Below, piece after piece: positions 16,440 to 23,468 of a stretch of DNA of 23,468 nucleotides; positions within the stretch are counted from its first letter, which is position 1, and each line of letters begins with the position of its first letter. The DNA is from Planctomycetales bacterium (GTDB lineage: Bacteria; Planctomycetota; Planctomycetia; Pirellulales; Thermoguttaceae). The stretch is taken from the NCBI GenBank assembly GCA_007119795.1, contig SKOZ01000097.1:1-23468 (forward strand), written 5' to 3'. Both the position numbers and the translations under genes were made by a program. The notes below the pieces were generated by a model, which was given only the letters and a program-made list of their open reading frames with translations, had not been told where the DNA came from and made no database searches.

Positions 16440-16819
16440 GAGAGGCGCTGGCGGCGGCGCGGCGCTGACCGGTGCAGGCCGCCGGGTTCGCCGCAGTGCC
16501 GCCCCGTTTTCCCGCAGCTCGCCGCGCGCGTGCCCGCCCCAAGGGACCGGGCGCGTCGTCCTGGCGTGCCGCGCGGAAGGTGGCCATGCCTGAGAGTCTC
16601 CCGGGCGCGCGGCAGCAGCCGCCCCCCACTTCTACGCGGTGTGTCCCGGCGGGCTTCACCTTGTGGCCGGTTCGGGCGGCGAATTATGATGGAGGGCGTC
16701 GAACAACCCACCTGTCGACCCACACGGGGGGTGCGGTGGCCCTGGTTCTACGTCCCGGCTCACCGCCGACACCCCCGAAACCTCCCGATCCGCTTCCCCT
16801 CACCCTCGAAGGAACCGCC
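16440..16819. other. Intergenic region, 380 bases
   Basis: No gene is supported. The open frame leading into the next gene is a 5' extension without signal-peptide or family similarity. A promoter candidate lies at 16661-16690, leaving a long leader of about 120 bases. It shows no riboswitch fold that I recognise. Confidence 0.55.
16661..16690 (+). promoter_or_regulatory. Putative promoter of the second Gfo/Idh/MocA gene
   Basis: TTGTGG (16661-16666), 18 bases, then TATGAT (16685-16690; five of six to consensus). Confidence 0.5.
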
Positions 16820-18154
16820 ATGACCGCGCACCCAGGCCACCGGGACCATGCTCCGTCGACGCGCCGTGACTTTCTCAAGCAGTCCTCGCTCGCCGCCGCC
16901 GTGACCGCCGGCGGACTGTCGCTGGCCCGCTCGGCCCACGCCGCGGGCAGCGACGTGCTCCGCGTGGGCGTCATCGGTTGCGGCGGCCGCGGCACCGGCG
17001 CCGTCGTCAACGCCCTCAAGGCCGACCCGAACGCCAGGCTGGTCGCCATGGCCGACGCCTTCGGCGAGCGGGCCCGGCAAAGCCTGCAGACGCTCACCAG
17101 CCAGGCCGAGGCGCAGGGGATCGCCTCCGACCAGTTGGACGTCGACGAAGAGCACGTCTTCGACGGCTTCGACGGCTACCGGAAGGTCTTCGACTGCGAT
17201 CTCGACGTCGTCCTCTTGACGGCCACGCCCCATTTCCGGCCCATGCATCTGGAGGCCGCCGTAGCCGCCGGGGCGCACATCTTCTGTGAGAAGCCGGTGG
17301 CCGTCGACGGCCCCGGGGCCCGCCGCGTGCTGGCCGCCGTCGAGGAGGCGGAAGCCAAGGGCCTGAACATCGTCTCCGGCTTCTGCTGGCGTTACCATCC
17401 CGCCGTCCAGGAAACCATGCAGCGCGTCCTCGACGGCGCCATCGGCGAGATCGCCTCCATCCAGGAGACGTATCTCACCGGCGCCCTCTGGCACCGCGGC
17501 CACGAACCCGATTGGACCGAGATGGAGTACCAGATGCGGAACTGGTATTACTTCACCTGGCTCTCCGGGGACCACAACGTCGAGCAGGCCGTCCACAGCC
17601 TCGACAAGATGGTCTGGGTGATGGGCAACCAGCCGCCGCAGCGGGCCTGGGGGCTGGGCGGCCGGCAGGTCCGCGTCGACCCACGCTACGGGCACATCTA
17701 CGACCACCATGCCGTGGTCTACGAATACCCGGGCAACGTCCATGCCCATTTCTACACCCGCCAGCAGCCGGGATGCTACAACCACGTGGACGATTTCTTC
17801 TTCGGCACCAAAGGCCACTGCGAGGTCCTGCAGCACCAGATCTTCGGCGAGAACCCCTGGCGCTACCGGGGCCCCGGTGGGAACATGTACGACCTCCAGC
17901 ACGTGGCCCTGTTCAACGCCATCCGTGAGGGGGAGCGGATCAACGACGGCCAGTTCATGACCCACAGCACGATGACGGCCATCCTGGGCCGGATGGTGAA
18001 CTACACCGGGCAGGCCCTGACCTACGAAGAGGCCCTCGACTCCTCCGAGGAGCTCGCCCCGGCGGACTACGGCTGGGACGCGGATCCCCCCATTCTCCCG
18101 GACGAGGAGGGCCGCTACCCGGTGGCCATGCCCGGCGTGACCCCCTTCGTCTGA
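16820..18154 (+). CDS. Second Tat-exported Gfo/Idh/MocA family oxidoreductase
   Basis: 444 residues from the ATG at 16820, which has AAGGA six bases upstream; a 116-codon open extension before it would bury the leader. STRRDFLK (13-20) with an Ala-rich stretch to AHA (39-41) is a clear twin-arginine signal. The nucleotide-binding motif is GCGGRG (53-58) and the conserved EKP is at 157-159. A later His/Asp-rich segment ('SGDHNVEQAVHSLD') is typical of the planctomycete branch and may line the active site. It should work in the periplasm with tightly held NAD(H). The substrate is unknown; some relatives are NAD-using glycosidases (GH109) and others act on sugars. It shares little beyond the motifs with the protein at 1941-3293. 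trmL follows five bases later. Confidence 0.92.
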   Translation: MTAHPGHRDHAPSTRRDFLKQSSLAAAVTAGGLSLARSAHAAGSDVLRVGVIGCGGRGTGAVVNALKADPNARLVAMADAFGERARQSLQTLTSQAEAQGIASDQLDVDEEHVFDGFDGYRKVFDCDLDVVLLTATPHFRPMHLEAAVAAGAHIFCEKPVAVDGPGARRVLAAVEEAEAKGLNIVSGFCWRYHPAVQETMQRVLDGAIGEIASIQETYLTGALWHRGHEPDWTEMEYQMRNWYYFTWLSGDHNVEQAVHSLDKMVWVMGNQPPQRAWGLGGRQVRVDPRYGHIYDHHAVVYEYPGNVHAHFYTRQQPGCYNHVDDFFFGTKGHCEVLQHQIFGENPWRYRGPGGNMYDLQHVALFNAIREGERINDGQFMTHSTMTAILGRMVNYTGQALTYEEALDSSEELAPADYGWDADPPILPDEEGRYPVAMPGVTPFV

Positions 18155-18159
18155 TCACC

Positions 18160-18654
18160 ATGGCGTCACCGATGCTGCACGTCGTCCTCGTCGAGCCGGA
18201 GATCGCCTACAACACCGGCAGCGTGGGGCGGACGTGCGTGGCCCTGGGCGCCAAGCTGTGGCTGGTCCGCCCCTTGGGTTTCACCATCGAAGACCGCCAC
18301 CTCCGCCGTGCCGGCCTCGACTACTGGCCGCACCTCGATTACGAGGTGGTCGACGACCTCGCCGCGGTCACCGCGCGCCTCGCCGGCCGGCGGATGTGGC
18401 TCTTCTCCACCCGCGGCCGACAGCCCTACACAGATGCCGCCTTCGGCCAAGGCGACGCGCTCGTCTTCGGCAGCGAATCGCGAGGGCTTCCCCGGGGGTT
18501 GCTCGCGGCCCGGCCGGACCGCACGCTCCGCATCCCCATCGCCGCCCAGGCTCGCAGCCTGAACCTCTCGGTGAGCGTGGCGGTGGCCGCCTTCGAAGCG
18601 CAGCGGCAGCTCGAGGCTGCTGCGCGCCCGCACGGTTGTCCGGGAGGTAGTTGA
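18160..18654 (+). CDS. trmL: tRNA (cytidine/uridine-34 2'-O)-methyltransferase TrmL
   Basis: 164 residues, a normal length for this SPOUT-fold enzyme, which methylates the ribose of the wobble base in tRNA-Leu(CAA) and tRNA-Leu(UAA) using S-adenosylmethionine. The three family motifs are present: NTGSVGRT (18-25), FGSESRGLP (103-111) and SLNLSVSVA (133-141), the last two forming the knotted cofactor site. The start is five bases after the preceding stop, so it is probably read from the oxidoreductase promoter although the functions are unrelated. No Shine-Dalgarno is seen; the second ATG at 18172 is an alternative. A substrate, tRNA-Leu(CAA), is encoded at 3511-3593 in this same window. Confidence 0.94.
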   Translation: MASPMLHVVLVEPEIAYNTGSVGRTCVALGAKLWLVRPLGFTIEDRHLRRAGLDYWPHLDYEVVDDLAAVTARLAGRRMWLFSTRGRQPYTDAAFGQGDALVFGSESRGLPRGLLAARPDRTLRIPIAAQARSLNLSVSVAVAAFEAQRQLEAAARPHGCPGGS

Positions 18655-18679
18655 CGGCCGGGCGGCGAGCAACCATCCT
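18651..18679 (+). promoter_or_regulatory. Putative promoter of the sialidase/lyase operon
   Basis: TTGACG (18651-18656; five of six), 17 bases, then CATCCT (18674-18679; three of six). The -35 overlaps the stop codon of trmL (18652-18654). Confidence 0.4.
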
Positions 18680-18736
18680 ACGGGTAGGGCTTGCGGGCAG
18701 CCCGGTTTCCGCAGCACCGAACGGAGCGATGAGGCG

Positions 18737-19975
18737 ATGAACGTGGACATGAATATGCGTCGCGGGCAGGGGCATGGCACGAAGGCGCTGGCCGCATGCG
18801 CGTCATGGGCGGCGGTCGCCTTGGCGGTGGTGGTCGCCCGGGCGGACGTGCCGCTCGAGGAGGCCGCGACCACCGCCGCCGACAAGCCGGCCGAGGGCCC
18901 CCTGGAGCCCTTCCTGGGCGAGCCGCGCTTCGAGCAGGAACAGCTCTTCGTTGGCGAGCGCTTCCCCAACGTGGTCGTGGCCACCGATGGCACCGTCGTA
19001 GCCACCTGGGGCAGCCAAAGCTTCCGGGTCCGCCGCAGCGAGGACGGCGGCGAGAGCTGGGGTCCCGAGATCGTGGTGGCCGAACCGGGCTTTCACGGCG
19101 GCGGCGCGATCGTCGACGAGCGGAGCGGTGACATTCTCGTATTCGTCGAAGCCGGTCATCCCCCCGCACCGCTCACCGTGTACCGCAGCACCGACGAGGG
19201 CAAGACCTGGCAGCCGCAGGAGACGGTCGTCGAGCCGGACGCAAAGGGGAACGTCCCCTCCATGCACATGAACGAGAGGGGCATCACCCTGCGGCGCGGG
19301 CCGCACGCCGGAAGGCTGCTGCGGCCGGCGCGTTCCTATGCCGGAGGCAACCAGAGGGACGAGTGGCCGAATCACTACACCAACGCCGTCTTCAGCGACG
19401 ACGGCGGCCGGACCTGGCAGACGAGTGCCCCCTTTCCGGCCATGGGGACGGGAGAGGCCACGCTCGCCGAGCTCGCCGACGGCCGCATCTACTACAACTC
19501 GCGCCGGCACCTCTCCACCGACGGGCTCAACCCCCGCCGGCGGCACATCGCCTGGAGCGACGACGGCGGAGAGACCTGGGGCGACTTGTCCGTGAGCGAA
19601 GTCCTCCCCGACGGCGACCAGGACCGCGACTACGGCCTCATGGCCGGGCTGGTCCGCCTGCCGGTGCGGGATCGCGATATCCTGGTGTTCAGCAACATCG
19701 AGTCGCCCAGTGGGCGGCGGGGCGGTACGGTGTGGGCCAGCTTCGACGGCGGCCGGACCTGGCCGGTGAAGCGCCTCGTCCAGGAGGGAGGCTTCGCCTA
19801 CTCGTCGCTGGCGGCGGGCCGGCCCGAGACGTCCAGCGAAGGGTGGATCCACCTGTTCTACGAGACGGGTGGACATCCCACGTCTGCCGCCCGGATCGCT
19901 CGCTTCAACCTCGCCTGGATCCTCGAAGGCGAGCCGACCGGCGACGGCGAACTCCCACCTTGGCTCGCCGAATAG
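18737..19975 (+). CDS. Exported sialidase (BNR / Asp-box repeat protein)
   Basis: 412 residues with a basic start and a hydrophobic signal segment (about 17-36). Five Asp-box repeats of the S-x-D-x-G-x-T-W type mark a six-bladed propeller of the sialidase superfamily: 101-108, 151-158, 220-227, 274-281 and 335-342. Sialidases remove terminal sialic acid from glycans. An arginine before the first repeat (RFPN, 75-78) sits where the FRIP motif normally is, but the match is imperfect, so the substrate could be another acidic sugar. Support for sialic acid comes from the next gene, a lyase for it, starting 11 bases downstream. The ATG at 18737 is used; GGAG at 18723-18726 is ten bases upstream. 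Confidence 0.82.
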   Translation: MNVDMNMRRGQGHGTKALAACASWAAVALAVVVARADVPLEEAATTAADKPAEGPLEPFLGEPRFEQEQLFVGERFPNVVVATDGTVVATWGSQSFRVRRSEDGGESWGPEIVVAEPGFHGGGAIVDERSGDILVFVEAGHPPAPLTVYRSTDEGKTWQPQETVVEPDAKGNVPSMHMNERGITLRRGPHAGRLLRPARSYAGGNQRDEWPNHYTNAVFSDDGGRTWQTSAPFPAMGTGEATLAELADGRIYYNSRRHLSTDGLNPRRRHIAWSDDGGETWGDLSVSEVLPDGDQDRDYGLMAGLVRLPVRDRDILVFSNIESPSGRRGGTVWASFDGGRTWPVKRLVQEGGFAYSSLAAGRPETSSEGWIHLFYETGGHPTSAARIARFNLAWILEGEPTGDGELPPWLAE

Positions 19976-19986
19976 GATGAACGATC

Positions 19987-20958
19987 ATGAGCGAGCGCCT
20001 CGGCGGGCTGGTAGCCGCCGTCTTCACCCCGATGGACGAGGGAGGTGAGATCGCCTTCGAGCGGATCGCCGGGTACGCGGCCCTGCTCGCCGCGAATGGC
20101 CTGGCGGGGGTGTTTGTGGCGGGAACGACGGGCGAAGGGATGTCGCTCTCGATCGAGGAGCGGAAGCGGCTGGCGGAGGCATGGGTCGAGGCCGCACCGC
20201 CGCCGTTGCGGGTGATCGTCCACGTGGGCCATACCTGCCTCGGCGAGTGCCGCGCCCTGGCCGCGCACGCCGCGGAGTGCGGCGCGCGAGGGATCGGCGC
20301 CCTGGCGCCCTTCTTCTACCGGCCGGCCGCCGTGGAGGATCTGGTGGACTGGTGCGCGGCCATCGCGGCCGCGGCGCCGCGGCTTCCCTTCTACTACTAC
20401 CACATGCCGGCGATGAGCGGCGTTGAGCTGCCCATGGTGGAGTTCCTCTCGCAGGCGGCCGCGCGGATTCCCAACCTCGCCGGGATGAAATACACCGACG
20501 AGGACCTCGAGGAGTTCTGCGCCTGCCGCCGCCTCGGCGACGGGCGGTTCGACGTCCTCTTCGGCCGCGACCAGATGCTCCTCTCCGCGGTGCGCAAGGG
20601 CGCCGGCGGGGCCATCGGCAGCACGTACAACTTCGCAGCCCCCCTGTACCATGCCATCCTCCGCGCCCACCAGGAGGGCGACGGCGCCCGCGGCGAGGCG
20701 CTGCAGGCCGAAGCCTGCGCGATGATCGAGGCCTGCCAGGCCGCCGGGACGGCCGAGCTGCCGGCGCTGAAGGCCGCGATGAACATCCTCGGCGTGCCCT
20801 GCGGGCCGGTCCGCCCGCCGCTGCGGAACCTCACCGCCGAAGAGTGCGACCGGCTCCGCGCCGCACTGTACGCCCTGGGCATGGAGCAATGGCGCTGCCG
20901 GCCGCCGGGGGCCGGCGCCGCGCAGACCTCCAACGAGGAGTTCGGTGCCCGGGGTTAG
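19987..20958 (+). CDS. nanA: N-acetylneuraminate lyase (DHDPS/NAL family)
   Basis: 323 residues. The class I aldolase fold splits N-acetylneuraminate into N-acetylmannosamine and pyruvate through a Schiff base. The family signature GTTGEG is at 46-51. The YHMP motif (138-141) gives the catalytic tyrosine and Lys168 in GMKYTDED is the Schiff-base lysine. The aromatic FYYYHMPAMSG stretch and FGRDQMLL favour a neuraminate lyase over dihydrodipicolinate synthase, but sister activities on other keto-acid sugars are possible. No signal peptide, so it acts in the cytosol on imported sugar. It starts 11 bases after the sialidase stop, with AGGA overlapping that stop codon (19974-19977), so the two are co-transcribed. 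About 20 C-terminal residues extend beyond the usual family end. Confidence 0.85.
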   Translation: MSERLGGLVAAVFTPMDEGGEIAFERIAGYAALLAANGLAGVFVAGTTGEGMSLSIEERKRLAEAWVEAAPPPLRVIVHVGHTCLGECRALAAHAAECGARGIGALAPFFYRPAAVEDLVDWCAAIAAAAPRLPFYYYHMPAMSGVELPMVEFLSQAAARIPNLAGMKYTDEDLEEFCACRRLGDGRFDVLFGRDQMLLSAVRKGAGGAIGSTYNFAAPLYHAILRAHQEGDGARGEALQAEACAMIEACQAAGTAELPALKAAMNILGVPCGPVRPPLRNLTAEECDRLRAALYALGMEQWRCRPPGAGAAQTSNEEFGARG

Positions 20959-21061
20959 TGGCTGGCGGTGAAGGGGAGTGCGTTTCGGGGAGGGGTGCAC
21001 CGCACAAGCCCGACATTGGGTCTTGCCCGGTATTCTCCTGTGGCTGGTCCGGCGCCGAAGC

Positions 21062-21090
21062 TTGACACGCGATCACTCGCCACCTAGCAT
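21062..21090 (+). promoter_or_regulatory. Strong sigma70 promoter of the FAD/Fe-S operon
   Basis: A perfect TTGACA (21062-21067), 17 bases, then TAGCAT (21085-21090; four of six). It is the best promoter match in the window and gives a leader of about 50 bases before the ATG at 21146. Confidence 0.75.
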
Positions 21091-21145
21091 CGGACGCCGT
21101 AGCGTGCTTTTCGGGACGTGCACAACCGCCAAGCGAGTGAGAACC

Positions 21146-22510
21146 ATGAGCGAATCGATGCATCGTCGTCAATGGCTGCGGCTTCTGGGGGCTTCGGGAG
21201 CTGCGGCCGGCCTGAGCGGCTTGGGGTTGGGGCGAGTGGGCGCGCAGCCCGTGCCCGGTTCGGGCTTCCAGAGCTCGATCATCGCCAGCGGCAAGATCGA
21301 AGAGAATCGTTACAACGCGATGATCGTCGACGGGCAGGTGATTCAGCCTCAGCGGCCGCTGCCGGTCCTCCACGAGACCGACGTTTTGGTGATCGGCGGG
21401 GGGGCGGCGGGTGTGCCGGCGGCCATCGCCGCCCAGAGGGCGGGGGCCCGCGTCACCCTGGTCGAGCGCTACGGCCACTTCGGCGGCCTTTGGACGGGCG
21501 GGCTGGTGCTGCTGGTGATCGGCCACCTCGTCACCGGCGGCAGGCAGGTCTGCCAGGGAATCGGCGAGGAAATGATGCGGCGGCTCGACCCCATCGACGG
21601 TGCGATCGTCGATCGCGGCCCCGGCGAGACCCCCACCGTGGACGCCGAGGCCCTGAAGTACATGATGGTCGAGATGGTCGACGAGGCCGACATCAAGGTC
21701 CTTCTGCATTGCTACGGCGTCGACGCCATCATGGACGGCAATACGATCCGCGGGGCCGTCTTCGAGAGCAAGTCGGGCCGCCAGGCGATCCTCGCCAAGA
21801 CGGTGATCGACGCCACCGGCGACGGCGACGTCTTCGCGGCCGCCGGCGCCGAGTTCGAGCACCGCTCTTACAACATCGGCCTCGTCTCCCGCGTGGGTAA
21901 CCTCGACCGGGTCGACCAGGCCGCCGCCGAGTCCGTGCCCCGGCCTCGCCATCTCGGCAGTCACACGCCTATCCCCGGCGTCAACTGGGTCAACATGCAC
22001 GGGCCCGAAGTCGACGGGCTGGACGTCGAAGTGCTCACCCGCATGGAGATCAACCATCGCAAGTTCATCTGGCAGAACATGCAGCGAGTGCGGGAGACCC
22101 CCGGCTACGAAAAGGTCTACCTGATGGAGACGGCGCCGCAGTTGGGTGTGCGGCTGACCCGCGTGCTGGCCGGTGTGGAGACCATTACCCTGGCCGACCT
22201 GCGGGATGCCACCGAGTTTCCGAACGTGGTCGGCGTGGGGGGGTCCAGCCACGGCGAACACGGTCCGTGGCAAATCCCCTACGGGGCCCTGGTGCCCAAA
22301 GAGATCGACAATCTCCTGGCCGCCGGCCGCTGCATCAGCGCGGAAGTACGCATGGCCTACCTCGTCCGCCTGATTCCCAACTGCTGCGTTTCCGGCCACG
22401 CCGCGGGCGTGGCGGCGGCCGTGGCCGTCGAGGACGGCTGCCGCGTACGGGACGTCGACGTCTCCAAGGTCCAGAAGATCCTCCGCGAGCAGGAGGCCTA
22501 TCTCGGGTGA
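21146..22510 (+). CDS. FAD-dependent oxidoreductase with Tat-like leader
   Basis: 454 residues from the ATG at 21146; an in-frame extension to 20978 crosses the promoter and is rejected. The leader has RRQWLRLLG (7-15) and a Gly/Ala/Leu stretch ending VGAQP, fitting export by the Tat route with FAD bound. The nucleotide-binding fold is intact, with GGGAAG (84-89) and an acidic end of strand 2 in 'LVERYG'. The second half ends with 'AAGRCISAE' and 'HAAGVAAAVAV', typical of the FAD-dependent family near PF12831, which includes many planctomycete proteins of unknown substrate. Its stop overlaps the next start (GTGA, 22507-22510), so the two proteins are probably made together and could exchange electrons. 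Confidence 0.87.
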   Translation: MSESMHRRQWLRLLGASGAAAGLSGLGLGRVGAQPVPGSGFQSSIIASGKIEENRYNAMIVDGQVIQPQRPLPVLHETDVLVIGGGAAGVPAAIAAQRAGARVTLVERYGHFGGLWTGGLVLLVIGHLVTGGRQVCQGIGEEMMRRLDPIDGAIVDRGPGETPTVDAEALKYMMVEMVDEADIKVLLHCYGVDAIMDGNTIRGAVFESKSGRQAILAKTVIDATGDGDVFAAAGAEFEHRSYNIGLVSRVGNLDRVDQAAAESVPRPRHLGSHTPIPGVNWVNMHGPEVDGLDVEVLTRMEINHRKFIWQNMQRVRETPGYEKVYLMETAPQLGVRLTRVLAGVETITLADLRDATEFPNVVGVGGSSHGEHGPWQIPYGALVPKEIDNLLAAGRCISAEVRMAYLVRLIPNCCVSGHAAGVAAAVAVEDGCRVRDVDVSKVQKILREQEAYLG

Positions 22511-23468
22511 GCCTCATGCCGCAGAACGAAGCCCCTGCGGAGGCCGAGCAGCCGCACGCCCCCGACCAGCCCCGGTCCGGCGGCCGCGGCCGATGGCTGG
22601 TTCGCGGTGCGTTCCTGCTCCTCGCCCTCGTGGCCCTGATTCCGCTCGGGGATGCGGTCGCGGCGATGCGGATCGTGCCCGCCGCCAGCCCGCTGGTGGC
22701 GCTGGCATCGGCGATCGCCACCCGCTCGCTGCAAGTCGTCTGGGTGGTGGGCTTCGCCCTGCTGCTGGCGGCGGTGGTGCGGCGCCGCTGGTTTTGCCGC
22801 TGGGTCTGCCCGACCGGCCTCTGCGCCGACACGGCTAGCTGGGTGGGAGCTCGGCTGGGGCGAGGATCCGTTCCACTGCCCCCTGTGGGCAGTTGGATTC
22901 TGCTGATCACCCTTGGCGGCGCAGCGGTCGGCTATCCGCTTCTCTTGTGGCTCGATCCGCTGGCCCTCCTGGCCGGCGCGGCGGCGACGGGAGACCGGGC
23001 CGCCACGGCGGTCGTCTGGTGGAGCGGCGTGCCCTTGGCCGCGGTCCTCGCTCTGAGCCTGGCCTTCCCCCGGCTGTGGTGCGTCCGGCTCTGTCCTGCC
23101 GGTGCCTTGCAGGATCTGGCCGCCGAGGTGAAATCGCTCGCCCGCCGCGGCATTTCCCCACCGCAGCGGCGGGCCTGGGCGGCGCGTGGCTTCCGACTGA
23201 CCCGGCGGGCTGCGGCCTCCGGGCTTATCGGGTGGGGCTGGGCCGCGCTGGTCATGCGGGGTCGTCGTGCGTCGGCCCGTCCGCTCCGGCCGCCCGGCGC
23301 CCTGGACGAGGCCGCCTTTCCCGGGGTGTGCATCCGTTGCGGCAATTGCCTGAGGATCTGCCCCGCGGGGGTCATCGAGCCGGAGATGGGCGAGGGGGGC
23401 ATCGCCTCCTTCCTCGCCCCGCGGGTCCGTTTCGTTGACGACTACTGCCGCGAGGATTGTGTGCTGTG
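22507..23468 (+). CDS. Membrane 4Fe-4S protein (NapH/NosR-like), cut by the right window edge
   Basis: About 320 codons are visible and the frame is still open at the last base. The GTG at 22507 is chosen because AGGAGG (22491-22496) lies ten bases upstream and it overlaps the previous stop by four bases; an ATG at 22516 is the alternative. At least four hydrophobic segments alternate with cysteine clusters: CRWVCPTGLC (97-106), CVRLCPAGA (192-200), and a ferredoxin-type CIRCGNCLRICP (275-286), with more cysteines at the edge. Proteins of this NapH/NosR/YccM type pass electrons from quinol through membrane iron-sulfur centres to a periplasmic enzyme. The obvious candidate partner is the exported FAD protein just upstream. 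The protein's C-terminus lies outside the window. Confidence 0.85.
   Translation, partial: MSLMPQNEAPAEAEQPHAPDQPRSGGRGRWLVRGAFLLLALVALIPLGDAVAAMRIVPAASPLVALASAIATRSLQVVWVVGFALLLAAVVRRRWFCRWVCPTGLCADTASWVGARLGRGSVPLPPVGSWILLITLGGAAVGYPLLLWLDPLALLAGAAATGDRAATAVVWWSGVPLAAVLALSLAFPRLWCVRLCPAGALQDLAAEVKSLARRGISPPQRRAWAARGFRLTRRAAASGLIGWGWAALVMRGRRASARPLRPPGALDEAAFPGVCIRCGNCLRICPAGVIEPEMGEGGIASFLAPRVRFVDDYCREDCVL

Noticed and set aside
20831..22399. 522-codon reverse frame
   Set aside because: Opposite the FAD oxidoreductase and the end of nanA; low-complexity translation.

Overview
The window reads as a piece of a GC-rich planctomycete chromosome, most likely Pirellulales-like; this is inferred from gene content, not from a marker gene. 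The signs are two Gfo/Idh/MocA oxidoreductases with twin-arginine leaders, secreted carbohydrate-active proteins, a beta-propeller/di-haem cytochrome fusion, a FAD enzyme with a Tat-like leader, and palindromic intergenic repeats of a kind I associate with planctomycete genomes. No phage, transposase, integrase or CRISPR array is visible.

Layout. (1) 1-832: two overlapping genes of unknown function, clearly poorer in GC than the rest; the first is cut by the window edge. (2) 833-1940: about 1.1 kb without an intact gene. It holds a possible decayed reverse-strand gene and two inverted copies of a three-hairpin palindromic repeat. (3) 1941-3593: a reverse-strand Gfo/Idh/MocA oxidoreductase, divergent from a tRNA-Leu(CAA) with a good promoter. 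(4) 3809-9793: forward genes for a secreted clan GH-A glycosidase-like protein, a class II DNA photolyase, and a beta-propeller/di-haem cytochrome c. (5) 9802-13743: a 1313-residue reverse-strand exported protein, convergent with the cytochrome gene. (6) 14163-18654: forward genes for an EboB-like TatD-family hydrolase, a membrane-tethered endonuclease/exonuclease/phosphatase-fold protein, a second Tat-exported Gfo/Idh/MocA protein, and tRNA methyltransferase TrmL. (7) 18737-20958: an exported sialidase followed 11 bases later by an N-acetylneuraminate lyase. (8) 21146-23468: a FAD-dependent oxidoreductase with a Tat-like leader overlapping a membrane iron-sulfur protein that runs off the right edge.

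How they may work together. The exported sialidase could release sialic acid and the lyase could split it to N-acetylmannosamine and pyruvate; no transporter, NanK or NanE is visible. The two Gfo/Idh/MocA proteins, the GH-A protein and the 1313-residue protein suggest wider breakdown of complex glycans at or outside the cytoplasmic membrane. The FAD protein and its overlapping Fe-S membrane partner look like an extracytoplasmic redox pair. Photolyase, TrmL and tRNA-Leu are housekeeping. Most transcription units start behind a recognisable sigma70-type promoter with a 17-18 base spacer.

The most unusual points are the orphan EboB-like gene without the rest of an ebo cluster, the inverted hairpin repeats, the lower-GC unknown gene pair at the left edge, and the sialidase/lyase pair. 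I did not find a clear new multi-gene system.
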